A stretch of 64,000 nucleotides of DNA, taken from contig CM029642.1 of NCBI GenBank assembly GCA_017311315.1, positions 13,781,624 to 13,845,623 on the forward strand, written 5' to 3'. This document shows positions 10,218-21,890 of this stretch, piece by piece. The notes under the pieces were generated by a model. That model had not been told where the DNA came from. It saw only the letters and a program-made list of their open reading frames with translations, and did no database searches. This stretch comes from Dendrocalamus latiflorus. Lineage: Eukaryota; Streptophyta; Magnoliopsida; Poales; Poaceae. The position numbers and the translations under genes are program-made. The first letter of the stretch is position 1, and every line of letters starts with the position of its first letter.

Positions 10218-12870
10218 CATGTGGCCCTAGCTATATATCCATCTTGGTCCACATGTGAAAGAAACCGCACGCAGGAGGAAGACATGGAATAAGTAAAGCG
10301 AATAAATCCTTCCCTCTTTCCTTAATGATCACTACAACATAGTGCATATACTTTAAAGAAGGGAATTAATGGCGCGCGCAGGAAAGAGGCAAATCCGACT
10401 ACTTTACCATTATGCAGGCAAGAGAGATGCTAATCTCTATCTGGCAAGATGAGGTAATAAGCGATAGGATTTGGAATCTCTCTATCTTTTATTTATTCGT
10501 TTCGTCTGTCGAGGGCATGCATCCCAGTGGCCCATTGCCTACGCTGCATGCCATGCAAAAAGCAGAAATGTACGTACGTACCCATGAAACATGCACCGGA
10601 TGTACGTACGTACAAGGGGGTCACTTCATCAAATATCAACTCACTACAAACTAAGCGAAAATCCAACATTAGCAGAGTCTAGTCTGTGCATACATACTAA
10701 CTATGTGAATAACTCTTTCGTGGGTAAAATTTTACTTACAGCAGGGAATATTATAAGGTGCTAATTAACCTATATCTTGGGGTAGAGTCATGCTAACCTT
10801 GTGTTGCCAGGAAATTCTCGATACAAAAGTTAACATGTGTAGGGGCGGAAAGGATGTTATGTGACCCATTAAAATTCCGGCCACGACCAAACTCGATTGC
10901 ATTTATGAGATAAAAAAATACAATGTTCACCATACGTACGCAGTGACTTCTGAATTATGTTTCTGGTTCCACGTTCTTTCTTATCTCTACAATTGTGACT
11001 TCTGAATTCTATTCTCAAATTATTATGTCAGTTTAAAAGTTTGAAATTATTCTGCTTTACTAGAGCTGTAGTTGAATCAGATTGATTACATCCTTTCTTT
11101 GAGTAAAGATTCTTCCTTATCCTTTTAAGTTTAGATGGTAAATCGATCATGAGGGCAGGACATTTTCTCCTTTTTTGGGAAAAGTCACAACATTTTATCT
11201 TTTTTTCTGATTGCCTTGTGTAAACACCTATTAATTGATGGTTTTTAGTTCATAACACATAAGATATTCGAGAAAAATTATGCATTCATGTGGCTCTAGC
11301 TATATATAATTGATCCACATGTAAAAGAAACGGCACGCAGGAGAAAAGTATGGAATAGACGAAGGGAATAAAGCCTTCCCTCTTCCCTTAATGATGATTA
11401 CAACATAGTGCGTACACTTTACAGAACAGATATATGCTAAACTGAGGACATAAACATACGTGCTGATCGATCTGTCTGCCTACTTAAATGAGGACATAAA
11501 TCCTCTTTTCCTTTATTTCCTCAAATGGGCAATCTCGATCTGTCTACCTACTCACACCAAGAAGGAAATGGCGCACGCAGGGGAGGAGCAAATCCAACTT
11601 TAGCCTTTTTCAGGCAAGAGAGATGCTAATCTCTGTCTTTGTCTGGCAAGATGAGGCAATAAGTCATCAGTGGCATGCATCAGTCTCTATCTTTTATTTA
11701 TTCCTTCCATCTGTCGACGGCATGCATGAGTGGCCCATCGATCGCCTAAGCTGCATGTGCCATGCAAAAAGCAGAAATGTACGTACGTACCCACGAAATT
11801 AATATGCACCGGATGTACGTTCCTACGTACGAGGAGGTCATCATCAAATCCCAACATTAGCAGTCTAGTCTTTGCATTCGTACTACTATATGAATAACTC
11901 TTTCCTGGTAAACTTTTGCATGAGCAGGGAATATTATCAGCTGCTAATTAACTTATGCATCTTGGTATAAACTCGTGCTAACCATGTATTGCCAGGAAAT
12001 TCTCAATACAAAAGTTAACATGTGTACGTTCGTACGTACACATGAAGCATGCACAAGTTAAAGCCACTTTTAGCACTGTTTCGTATTGTATTTACAAAAA
12101 TAACCGTATGTGCACCATATTGACAAAAATAAAGAATAGATGCTAAATTCATTATTGTGACTGTCCCTGAAATGAGGACATAAACATGCGTGCAGATCGA
12201 TTTAGGTTCATCCTCTTTTCCTTTATTTCCTGAAATAGGCCATCTAGATAAGTCTTTACCAACTTACCAAGAAGGGAATCAATGGCGCAAATCCAACTAC
12301 TTTACCCTTTGGCAGGAAGAGATCTAGATGCTAACCTCAGTCTTTATCAGGCAAGATGAGGTAATAAAGTGGCAGAATTTGGAATCTCTCTGCCTTTTAT
12401 TTATTCCCATCGATCGCCTAAGCTGCATGTGCCATGCAAAAAGCAGAAATATACGTACGTACCCATGAAACATGCACCGGATGTATGTACGTACGTATGT
12501 ACAAGGAGGTCATCACCAAATCCCAACATTTGCACAGAGTCTGGTCTTCTGCATGCATACTACTATAATATATGAATAACTCTTTCCTTTGCAAACTTTC
12601 ACTTACAGCTGGACTATCATCATGTGCTAATTAACTTATGCATCGCGGTATAAACTCGTGCTAACCATGTGTTGCCAGGAAATTCTCAATACAAAGGTTA
12701 ACATGTGAGATGTTATGTGACCCATTAAAATTACACGACCAAACTAGACTGCATTTATGAAATAAAAAACACAAGTTCACCATAAGCAGTGATTTTCCAT
12801 TCTGTCACCATTCCACTTGTTGCTTATTACTTGGTTCAGTCACAAATATATGCCGGGTTTGGTATTGATA
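10218..12870. repeat. Array of long non-coding direct repeats, copies 1-3
   Basis: There are three consecutive copies of a unit of 0.75-1.06 kb (about 10218-11276, 11281-12055, 12130-12870). Ordered landmarks are CATGTGGCTCTAGCTATATA, CTTTATTTCCTCAAATAGGC, CTGGCAAGATGAGGTAATAA, CATGCAAAAAGCAGAAATGT, paired GTACGTACGTAC boxes, TAACTCTTTCCTGGGTAAAC and GTTGCCAGGAAATTCTCAAT. Open frames differ between copies, so it is probably not coding. More copies lie at 22.8-32.5 kb. Confidence 0.85.
12056..12129. mobile_element. Solo terminal repeat of the MULE-MITE family seen at 57435
   Basis: The phrase AAAGCCACTTTTAGCACTGT followed by TTCGTATTGTATTTACA and a GACAAAAAT tail matches the left terminal repeat of 57435-58597. 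Only this end is present, between repeat-array copies 2 and 3. Confidence 0.6.
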
Positions 12871-12935
12871 TAGTCCCTAAGACGTAACTCTAACCACTAA
12901 ATTTTATTATAATATTTATATTTATAAAACTTAAT

Positions 12936-12940
<5 letters not shown>

Positions 12941-13021
<81 letters not shown>
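12941..13021. repeat. (TA)n microsatellite, about 80 bp
   Basis: Uninterrupted TA repeat followed by a short (ATGT)n run. Confidence 0.97.
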
Positions 13022-13024
<3 letters not shown>

Positions 13025-15440
13025 GTATGTATGTATCCACCTAGGAGCATAAAAATTCACTTCCTTATTTTTCTTTTTTTAGCCACTATAAATCACATGA
13101 CATGGACTTTTATTGTATAATATAATAGATCTGTTTTGTCTTTGTTTTTCGCAGGGGTCCACCTAAATTAAATTTATATTTTGTCAAGCTAAGAGTAATT
13201 TTTTGTCCTTCGTAACAGAAACATTACAAGACAACAAAGCTGGACGTTGTATCAAGATCCAAAGGCAAAAAAAAGTGACCAAAACAAAAACAAAATTTCA
13301 GTCACTTGAGCATTAGATAACCCCCAACAAATTAAGATGCGGTTTTGCAATTTGTAGTCAAGTTGCCCTTTTTTTTCTCCTTAAATCTACGACGATTTCT
13401 GCGACAGTTGGATTTGCATGGAGACTGTGTGCTGCCTGATTAATTAGATATTCTTTCGATGGATAAAAATGTGCCTTATGCTTCAGAAAAAAAAATGTGA
13501 TAGACGGTCGAACGATGCCTTGTATTTTTTTTACCAGAAGTAGTGCTATTAATTTGGAGGGAACGAACATGCAGTAGTATTGCATGCATGCAGGCAATAC
13601 GTATGTATGCCAACATAACCTATAGCTAGCATCTCAGTTTCTTCATGCTGCGTAGTTGCGTACAACGTGTAGGCGAAACAAACCACTTTATTCGTTTCGT
13701 ACGTTTAGAGAAGAGATTAACTATAAACTATCCTTGTTTGCTTAACGAACATTGCCGTTAGTGGCTTTCGGAGCACTTTTCTTTTCTTTTGATTAGTACT
13801 AACGTGTTTCGTTTTGTTTAACGTGCAGGCATCTCAATATTATATTGTATATACGTGCGTAAAGCCATAGAGTACAAGAGTACGTAGTACGTAACTGACA
13901 TGGATGCGGCATGGAAAGAAGCAAGGTATCAAAACAAACCACGTGTTGAATTGAAAAACAACGATAACTTTATTCGTTTGGGTTAAATAAATAACCAATG
14001 CTTTAAATCGCGACTGTGACACGGCTAAAAAAACTATCGCAAATGGTGGAAGCCATCATGGAGTATCCTACGTCGCCATCTTATTGAAAATTTGTTAATT
14101 CTATTGTTTTTTATTTCCATGTTATGTAAAATACCACAAAAATATGGGAGTTAGAATGTGCCAGATGGCTATGTGTGAAGGTGTGCACCCAACCCATCAA
14201 CATTTAAGTCTCAAGCTTAGCTTTGGTGTCTATTAAATTTAGAAGTACACATATACCTGCGCATTCGTGGAAAAAGTATGTTTGCACTATATGAGGCCTT
14301 GGAAAAATTTCTAGTGTGTGTAGGAGACGTGCACATGTGCATAAGTGTGGTGTTGTGTTAAGTACGTCTTTCTATCTTGTACTCTAAAGCAATACTAGAA
14401 TATAAAAAAGCCATACATATTCTTTTCTCGAAAAATAAAAAGTTATAACAAAAATGGCATCATGTAACTAAAAAGACACAAGTTTACGATGCTAATTGCA
14501 CGACATGTTCAATATTTAAAATTACATAAAATTAAATTGATTTTTATAAAAAAAATTATTTGATTTCTCAGCAAAATTAAAAGAATTTGAAGCGTCATAT
14601 ATACAAAGTTAATTCAACGTACAACATAAAATGATCAACATTCGGTAAAAGACATATTTGGGGTGGGCTACTGTGCAGGGATCACACAAACGTACCATCT
14701 GGTAGCCAGTGGCAAAAATAAGACAAGGCTACACAACGTAGCTAGCATTAATTTTCCGTGGTTGGCTCATTGCGTGCAATTAGACTAGATAAAAATGCTT
14801 TATTCGTAGCGTATGTTTAGAGAACAAATTAACAAGATAAACTATCATTGTTTGCTTAACGAGCGTTGTCATTAGTGGCTTTGGGTGCTTTTGCTCTTTG
14901 ATTTTTCTTTTGTTTTGTTTAACGCGGGCATCACATATTATACGTGCATAGAGTATGTAGTATGCTTGTCATGGATGCTTCATCTAAAGAAGCAAGGTAT
15001 CATACATATACCACATTCCCTGCCTCACATTGGTTGAAGTAAAACAACGATCGCTTTGTTTGTTTGGGTTAAACAATACAAGTCCAGAGAAAAACACAAG
15101 TGATGATTGTCTTTGCTTCACAAATGATACCATAGATTTGCGGCTTTTGTTTTGTTGTATGTCTCACGTACACACATATGATCTCTTTGAGCGTGTGTTG
15201 CACTTATTTGTTCTTCCTACATCTCTGTTTGTGCGTGAAGTTTGCTTGTCATATGCCTACCAATATGCATATGCTCGGAATTGGATTTGTGTTTCTCCCT
15301 CTGGACTGCCATGTTTTCATGGAGTACTAGTTATAAAATCCTTGTTACAAATTATTCATTGGAATGTGTGTACATGAAGGTATAGGTTAGTCCTCGTTGG
15401 CCCAACATACCTACATTGGGGCAAATGATCATAATCTCTC
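13022..15440. other. AT-rich intergenic DNA with a direct duplication of about 300 bp
   Basis: Segments at about 13675-13995 and 14790-15077 are diverged direct copies; both carry TTTATTCGT, CTTGTTTGCTTAACGA-like, CATGGATGC and AAGAAGCAAGGTATCA phrases in the same order. I see no supportable gene. A 115-codon open frame at 15030-15377 has no recognisable domain. Confidence 0.6.
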
Positions 15441-16560
15441 CTTTTGGCACATGTCCGTGTGTTCAGTGCCAGCAAATTCTGGGGGTTTCTACGCAAATTT
15501 CCAATTCAGAGAAAAATTCGCGTAATTTTCTGATTTACCGAGGGGTTTTCTGCAAAATTCTGGACCCATACGTAAATCTGAGGACCTATCGGCAATTTTC
15601 AAAACTATCGGGACCTTTCTGCAAAATTCTGGACTCAAATGCAAAAAATTAAGGGCCCATTGGTGATTTCCAGAGACTATGTGGGCTTTTTCGCAACAAT
15701 CCCACCCCTCACCCGATTCGGGCCCCCCCCCGTTTTTTTTTCTCTTGGCCCGTTTTCCTTCCCCGGCCTGCTTGGTTTTCCAGCCCATTTCCCTTCCCCG
15801 GCCCGTTTGGCCTGTCCGACCTGCCCGGCTGCCTAAAGCCACGGGAGGTAGGGTTTCCTCCTACCTCCGGTTCAAAGTGGCGGCGCTGGGAGGCGAGCCA
15901 AGCGGCGGGGCAAGCAGTTGGCGGAGGGCGGTTTCGTGCGGGGTGAGGCGGCGAACGGCGGAGGCCATGCGGGGCCAGCGGCGCAGTGGGCTTGCGCCCG
16001 CCGGCGGCGGCCAGGGTTCGAAGAGCGGCGGGCCCAGGCGCAAGGCGACGGCCTAAGGCGGCGGATCCGGCGGCTGCGGGTGGAGGGCGCCGGCTGCGAG
16101 CGGCGCAGCGGTCTGGCGAGCGCGTGCTGGCGCGAGGACCGGCGGCGGCGGACTCCGGGTCAGGTGAGGGAGCGAGCTCCGGTCGGCGAGACGGCAGCGC
16201 AAGGGGCCTAAGCGGCAGCCGGTTGCGTGTGCGGGCACGGAAAGCGGAGAGGTGGCCGGCGCGCGTTCGGGCGCGGAAGATGAAGAGACGGTCGGCGCGC
16301 GTTCGGGCGCGGAAGACGAAGATACGGCCGGTGGTGGCGCCTCAAGCTCTCCGGCCGGCAGCGTGTATGCAAGTACGGTGGCCACTGACGCTTCGGGCGC
16401 GGTGCGTGAGCGGTGACCGGCCGGAGCTGGATCACGTGCTGCCGGCTGCGGGTGGCAGTCCAGGGCATCGGCCGACTTCGGGAAGCACGCATGCGGACGC
16501 GGGTATCGGCCGGTGGCCCACGGCGACTTCATGCTGACGGTGGACCGGCGGCGGCTTCAG
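15441..16560. other. Short-phrase repeat followed by GC-rich block
   Basis: 15480-15660 repeats phrases such as TTTCTGCAAAATTCTGGAC. From 15840 to 16560 GC is very high and every frame is open for long stretches, so the open frames carry little weight. The block lies directly behind the Copia leader on the minus strand and may be part of that element or host DNA captured by it. Confidence 0.4.
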
Positions 16561-17032
16561 GCCGTCGCCCTGGTTTTGTGATTGTTTGTTTTTTTCATGC
16601 AACAACCATGCAAAAACAACGAACAGAAACTGAAAGATGCAATTTTTGTTCAGTCTTTTCTCACGCAATGATCGTGCAGAATCAAATAAATTCTTGCAAA
16701 ATTTCGGTTTCCAATCTACGATGCAATCAACATCTACCTCGTTTCGTAATCCACCGATCGACATTGTGCCGGCGATTTCAGATCTGCTCGCGATAGATTT
16801 AGGGCGGATTTGCATCTAATCTACAGTGCAATCAACATCTACCCCGTTTCACAATTTACCGATTGACATTGTGCCGGCGACTTCAAGTCTGCTCGCGGTA
16901 AATTAGGGCGTATTTGCACCGTAGAATTCAATCTAGAACGCGAAAGAAAATACAGATTCAAAAGCGATCTAGAAAATCAATCTGTGCTTCGATGATTACC
17001 TCGTTCACCGGAGCGAAGTCATGCTGATAACG
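16561..17032 (-). mobile_element. Copia untranslated leader with tandem duplication
   Basis: Reading on the minus strand from the LTR at 17033-17277, the leader begins CGTTATCAGCATGACTTCG, a primer-binding-site-like sequence. Two imperfect copies of about 105 bp, each with ATCAACATCTACC and ATTGTGCCGGCGA on the plus strand, lie at about 16710-16812 and 16813-16920. No gag or pol follows, so the element is truncated. Confidence 0.6.
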
Positions 17033-17277
17033 TGTTGAGAAACCGTCACTGGCAACCAGTCCGAGCGATTTCTCTGCTTAGAACAAGAACGAATCAATCA
17101 CAAAATCACAGAGAGAATAGATTGAACACAGAGAGGTAGATAGAACTCCTGGTCTTTCTTTATTGCTTTAGATTGCATCGGGGTACATAATGAGGGGGGT
17201 CTAAGTCCCTATTTATAGTCTACGGTGGGGTGCCCAAATATGCCAGGACTCTTGGCCATGTGCCCAGTTTCCTAACA
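17033..17277 (-). mobile_element. Copia LTR (245 bp)
   Basis: The minus strand starts TGTTAGGAAACTGGGC and ends TTTCTCAACA. A TATA box (TATAAATA, complement of 17211-17218) and AATAAAG, a poly(A)-signal-like word (near 17160), sit in the order expected for U3-R. The right edge abuts DNA matching the NLR-1 3' flank, so the element inserted next to NLR-2 after the gene block was duplicated. The second LTR is not visible. Confidence 0.8.
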
Positions 17278-17921
17278 TATAGTACTACTCAACTTACATG
17301 AAAGTAACTATATGCAAAGCTTCAGGCACTCCGCAAGGGAGTAGGCAAGTAGAAGTTTCAGGCATTAACACGGAAGTAGAAACTTCTGTTCTGCAGAAAA
17401 CTTCATTTGCTTCAAGAACATCTAGGCATGAATGAAACCAACAGCTATTAATTAGGCCACAAGAAATACTAGTAACTGGTAGTACTTGTATAACAGGTGG
17501 CACATTATGACACCACTTCATCATTGTAGCACCCAATCATAAGAATGTACATAGCACAAACAGTACATTAACAAGCGAAATGTGCGCACAAGCATCGTCG
17601 CACTTATTACACGAGGCCATGCATGATGGTCGAGAGGAAAGCCACATAAATCCAACTCCTAGAGCATAGTCTCATAGACACAACCATATGCTCAAGCACA
17701 CTCAGAAGGCACACACATGAAGACTGAATAATTAACCGCACACGCGCACACTCAAGACACACCTGCAGACACACACACCCGCATACACAACAAGCACACA
17801 AGCAGAATAAAAGCCACACACAAACCAAGCATGGGATTCGATGGTGAATGGATGAGAGGAGACTACTTCCTTCAGTATCGATCCTGATTCTTCCAGCTGG
17901 ATAGAAAGGAACCTTGCAGCA
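17278..17921 (-). other. 3' flank of NLR-2
   Basis: Homologous to 1569-2236 behind NLR-1, including the CTTCAGGCACTCCGCAAGGG phrase. It probably holds the 3' UTR. No gene. Confidence 0.75.
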
Positions 17922-20900
17922 TTAATTGGAGTCAAGGATCCGCTGCTGCTGCGCTTCCTCTTCCTTGTCTTGATTCTTTTGTTTAGTGTGTATAAGAAAA
18001 GGGCATTTTGGGTGCTTTTCAATGGCTTCACTCACCCGATCTGGGATTTTGTCTCCTTTGAACTCGAGCTCCTTCAACACAGGAAGGTTGTCTATCCCAG
18101 AGAGAGACTCAATGTCTGTGAAGGACCAGACGATCTTCTCAAGCTTAGGAGCTGCTCCTTCGGCGAAGCTGATCTTGGTGATGCTAAAGCACTCAACAAC
18201 AAGAAGCTTGAGATTTCGGAACTCTTCTTTGTTGAAGGTAAGCTGTCTTTCGTCACATGACTTGTCCAAAAGCATGAGGCAGCGCAAGTTTGGCTTCTTG
18301 GCGAGGATTTGTAGATCACCTTGCTTCAGGAAGGTGTCACGAAGAGTCACCTTGGCAAGTTGATTGGCATTGGTAAATAATGAAAGAAGAGCACTTGCAA
18401 TACTACCGCCGTTCAACTCAAGTTCCTTAAATACTGGTAGGTAATCGATTCCAGAGAGAAACTCCACTTTGGTGAAGGACAAGACGATCTTCTTGAGGTT
18501 TGTAGTAGCTCCATTTTCAAAGATGATGTTGGTTGTGTTGGTGAAGGACAAGACGATCTCCTCGAGATTAGGAGCTGCTCCATTTTTAAAGGTGATGCCA
18601 GTGATGTTGGTTGAGGACAAGACGATCTTCTCGAGATTAGGAGCTGCTCCATTTTTAAAGGTGATGTCGGTGATGTTGGTTGAGGACAAGACGATCTTCT
18701 CGAGATTGGGAGCTGCTCCATTTTTAAAGGTGATGCCAGTGATTTTGGAGCCTTCAACAAGAAAGTTCTTGAGATTTTTGAATTCATCAATCTTGAAGTT
18801 GAGCATGCTCGCGATGTATGACTTGTGCCGGAGCCTAACACAACGCAACTTGGGTAGCTCGGCGAGGTCTTTCAAATCATTCTGGTTCAGCAATGTGTCA
18901 TGCAGAGTTACTTTGGTAAGTTGATCACCACTTTTGGCCAACAATGGAAGAAGCCGCCCACTTGTTCTTCCGCTGATGCTTAGGCTCTCAAGATGCTTGG
19001 GAGGATTTTCGAAGCTAATGTCTGTGTTGGAAGGAGTACCGTGGCCGCTGGCTTGCGGAGGCTTGATGCTGATTGACAGAGACTGGAGGCTCTCACTCAG
19101 ATCACCGATCACTCGGAGCAAATACTTGAGGTGAGCCTTCTTGTCATGGATAACCACACCTAGCTTCCTCAGCTGCCATAGCTTGCCAATGTCTTTCAAC
19201 TCAGCACCAAGCTGTGAAGCCTCTACATGGGATAGTACCTCCATGTTCGTCATTTCCCCAATTCCACGAGGAAGCCGCGTAGCAGAGAATGATTTGTTGG
19301 CCTTGATGGTGCAAGTTGGACTTGGACGAATACAACCAGCCAGCAGGCGCTTCAACTTCAAGAGCACGAGATGTTTTGTGGTGGACGCAGTCATCACATG
19401 GGTGTGCCGGATGTCCAATACTTCCAGCTGACAGAGGTTGTTAATTTCCTTTGGCAGCATGGTAATATCTGTATTCCTTAGGCTCAGATACTTCAACTGT
19501 AACATCTTGTTGCAGATGTTCTTGAGGTAGTTCTGGTTCTTCTCGAAGCATTGACAGTCTTCTAGATCTAGCACCTTGACCAGTGGATACTGAGGTGATG
19601 TATAGAGTTTTCGCAAAAACTTGGGCATGTCTTCTGAGCTACGGAGTCGTACATCACTGAGGACGGAGAAGTGGCGAGCCAAGTGATGTGACAGGCGTGG
19701 CTCCACAAAATGCTTTTTCCTGGCAATCTTGGTAATGAATTTATGATGTATATCATGTACTATACAGCTCTTGACCTTTCCTGCAGCACCAATGTCACCA
19801 GGATAAACAAGCAACCGGTCGATGAGTGCGTCAAAACATCGCTCGGCCCGACGCACTGAGCTGGGCCAGTCTTCTTCAGTTACCAGGCCTTCTGCTACCC
19901 ACCGTCCTACTAAGGTTGACCGCTTGATCTTGTGATCCTGAGGGAAGATTGCCAGATACAGAAAGCAGGTCTTGTAATCTTTAGGCAGATCGCTGTAGGA
20001 GAACTTTATCATCTTCCTAGCATTGGTTTCCAATTGCCCTCCTAAATCCAGGGTGTCCCGCAACTTGTCGAGTTCTTCATTGCTCCTGTTAGGATTAGCA
20101 TACAGAGCACGAACGAACAACTTCATGCACAATTCATGCTCGCAGTTCTTCAAGATAACATGCAAAATGCTGGCATTGCAGTAATCTTCATTCACGAACG
20201 GGCTTGTAAGACGGATTGCTTTGTCATGGTAGAAACCAACAAGAGAATACTCTATAGGTTTCTTTATCGGATTGCCATACCGACTGGCCCTTTGGGTGCC
20301 CCCTTGGGTGTACTTTGTGGTCACTATCACTGCACTGCCGGCGGCACAACCCAGCTTGTCCAATGCCCATTTGATCACCTCCCATTCTTCTACATAATCG
20401 ACAATATCATGGAGAACAATTATGGTCCTTTTACCTTCTATATGCTCTTTAATCTTCTTGGTGACTTCTTTAACCTGCAGGTGCTCTTTAATATTCTCCG
20501 GGATTCTTTTAATCTTCTCCGTGATATCTTCAATCCTTTGGTCCTCGTCAAAATTATCCATGTCTTCCATGCGCCGGGGAAGCAGCTCCCGCAGGATGAC
20601 TACATAGTCGGAATCATCGAGACCAATCCAGGGCCTTCTTTCATCTAATTTCTCCAGATACTTTTTAAGCTTCATAGCGGTTTCATTGATCTTCTTCTTC
20701 TCGATTCGATCGTTGCCCACCGATTCCACGGGACCGGGAAGCAGCTCCTGCAAGATGTCACAGAGTATGTCCAAGGGTTCGAATGGAACAACCCGGCTGG
20801 ACCTTTCAGTACCAGCAGCTTGCAGATGCTCTTCGGTCTTCTTCACAATTTCTTCAATCTTCCTGTCGAGTTCTTCATCATTTGGAATAGTGCCTTTGTC

Positions 20901-21890
20901 TCCTCCGCCTGCAGCTTGAGATGACGACGACGTCGCCTCAGGTCCGGAGTCTCCGGACGGCTTGCTACCCGACTTCTCCTGGATCTTGACGTCGCCTCGG
21001 GTCCGGACGGCTTGCTGCCTGAGTTCCCCTAGGATCTCTTCGAGGATGTGCAAGGGCGTTGGTGCCCAGGAAAATGAGAAATTGAACCAGAGCTTGATCA
21101 GCTCGAACTTGGTCGCCACGGAGGGATGAGCCAACGCTTCAAGTGCAACGTCAGCTCCCTCCTCTTTATCCGGTGCTGCGATGGCGATGGACGGGAATAT
21201 GTCTTCTTTGAACAACCACCAGCCTATCTGTTCGATGTAGCTGAGCCAATTGACTAGCTCTTGGGTGCACTCCTCTAGAATGCGAGGCTCGGAAAAGGCT
21301 AGCGCCCTTCTATCATCAGAAAAGCGCCCAGCTCGCGAAACATCATCTTCTTCTTCTTCTTCTTCGTCTTCTCCAGTGTCTCCTTTGCCTGCGGCTTGAG
21401 ACGATGACGCCGCTCCGGTATTGGGAGCTAGCGTCGTCGTCGTATCATTTTTGCCTGACTTCTCCGGGATCTTGACGTCGTACCTGAGTCGCCGATTGCC
21501 GACGTCATGCGCCCGGGCTTTGAGCTTGCGTAACTGGATGGCCGCACAGTGCTGTGCGTACCACTTCCGCAGGTACCAAGGAACCCACCACAAGTAACGT
21601 GTCACGGGGCCCATGGCGCGGTATACCGCCGGATCGCCGCGCAGCAGGTAGTGGTCGATGCAGTTGCTGCAGTCGTAGGCGAGGTCCCGGACCTGCTTCA
21701 TCCACGTGCGGACCTGCTCTTCGTGATCCCCGGGGGGCGTCGTCCTGGCGAGGTGCTGGAGGAAGCTGTTCATGCTCTCCATCTCCTCCCGGATGAAATT
21801 CACGTCGCCCTCGACGCGGTCCAGCAGCTGCGCCTCGTTGCGGAGGACGCCCAACAGCGAGCGGACGGCTCCCGAGGCGAGCTCCGCCAT
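17922..21890 (-). CDS. NLR-2: intact CC-NLR-like immune receptor lacking a P-loop
   Basis: One open frame of 1322 residues, starting MAELASGAVRSLLGVLRNEA. Residues 1-80 form an Rx-type coiled coil with a degenerate EDVID region (QVRDLAYDCSNCID). About 135-170 is a Ser/Lys linker whose motif (VKI-EKSG, then SSSSQAAGGGD) recurs at 300-332. About 195-290 resembles the start of NB-ARC, but PSIAIAAPDKEEGADVALEA stands where the Walker A loop should be and has no GKT/S. About 336-485 is charged and helical. A kinase-2-like strand (TIIVLHDIVDYVEEW) is at 489-503, an RNBS-B-like GSAVIVTTKYTQ near 518, RNBS-D and winged helix at 640-670 (CFLYLAIFPQDHKIKRSTLV), VHDIHHKF at 711, and LRRs from about 745. 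GLPL is not recognisable. ATP/ADP binding is therefore doubtful; it may be a helper or decoy NLR or signal without nucleotide cycling. The cell location is presumably cytosolic. Confidence 0.92.
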   Translation of the reverse strand: MAELASGAVRSLLGVLRNEAQLLDRVEGDVNFIREEMESMNSFLQHLARTTPPGDHEEQVRTWMKQVRDLAYDCSNCIDHYLLRGDPAVYRAMGPVTRYLWWVPWYLRKWYAQHCAAIQLRKLKARAHDVGNRRLRYDVKIPEKSGKNDTTTTLAPNTGAASSSQAAGKGDTGEDEEEEEEDDVSRAGRFSDDRRALAFSEPRILEECTQELVNWLSYIEQIGWWLFKEDIFPSIAIAAPDKEEGADVALEALAHPSVATKFELIKLWFNFSFSWAPTPLHILEEILGELRQQAVRTRGDVKIQEKSGSKPSGDSGPEATSSSSQAAGGGDKGTIPNDEELDRKIEEIVKKTEEHLQAAGTERSSRVVPFEPLDILCDILQELLPGPVESVGNDRIEKKKINETAMKLKKYLEKLDERRPWIGLDDSDYVVILRELLPRRMEDMDNFDEDQRIEDITEKIKRIPENIKEHLQVKEVTKKIKEHIEGKRTIIVLHDIVDYVEEWEVIKWALDKLGCAAGSAVIVTTKYTQGGTQRASRYGNPIKKPIEYSLVGFYHDKAIRLTSPFVNEDYCNASILHVILKNCEHELCMKLFVRALYANPNRSNEELDKLRDTLDLGGQLETNARKMIKFSYSDLPKDYKTCFLYLAIFPQDHKIKRSTLVGRWVAEGLVTEEDWPSSVRRAERCFDALIDRLLVYPGDIGAAGKVKSCIVHDIHHKFITKIARKKHFVEPRLSHHLARHFSVLSDVRLRSSEDMPKFLRKLYTSPQYPLVKVLDLEDCQCFEKNQNYLKNICNKMLQLKYLSLRNTDITMLPKEINNLCQLEVLDIRHTHVMTASTTKHLVLLKLKRLLAGCIRPSPTCTIKANKSFSATRLPRGIGEMTNMEVLSHVEASQLGAELKDIGKLWQLRKLGVVIHDKKAHLKYLLRVIGDLSESLQSLSISIKPPQASGHGTPSNTDISFENPPKHLESLSISGRTSGRLLPLLAKSGDQLTKVTLHDTLLNQNDLKDLAELPKLRCVRLRHKSYIASMLNFKIDEFKNLKNFLVEGSKITGITFKNGAAPNLEKIVLSSTNITDITFKNGAAPNLEKIVLSSTNITGITFKNGAAPNLEEIVLSFTNTTNIIFENGATTNLKKIVLSFTKVEFLSGIDYLPVFKELELNGGSIASALLSLFTNANQLAKVTLRDTFLKQGDLQILAKKPNLRCLMLLDKSCDERQLTFNKEEFRNLKLLVVECFSITKISFAEGAAPKLEKIVWSFTDIESLSGIDNLPVLKELEFKGDKIPDRVSEAIEKHPKCPFLIHTKQKNQDKEEEAQQQRILDSN
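18460..18750 (-). repeat. Four tandem 69-bp LRR-coding repeats in NLR-2
   Basis: The units encode ITGITFKNGAAPNLEKIVLS with changes. The landmark GTGATG(C/T)C near 18589, 18658 and 18727 gives an exact 69-bp period, with a diverged unit near 18520. NLR-1 has five units of different private sequence, and NLR-3 has one. Confidence 0.88.
20540..21020 (-). repeat. Internally repeated charged segment of NLR-2
   Basis: Related helical modules recur in the protein: LHILEEILGEL, LDILCDILQELLPGP and VVILRELLPRR, each followed by a Lys/Glu-rich stretch. On DNA a GACGTCGCCTC-GGTCCGGA phrase is duplicated at about 20930-21010. The same region differs in module number in NLR-1 (4975-5215) and NLR-3 (49470-49870). 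Confidence 0.65.

Noticed and set aside
10412..10654. 80-codon frame inside the 1-kb repeat unit
   Set aside because: The frame is not kept in the other copies (different frames and stops), so it is not a conserved gene.
15986..16537. 183-codon plus-strand frame and overlapping minus-strand frame
   Set aside because: GC-rich block behind a Copia leader; no motif, no start context, both strands equally open.
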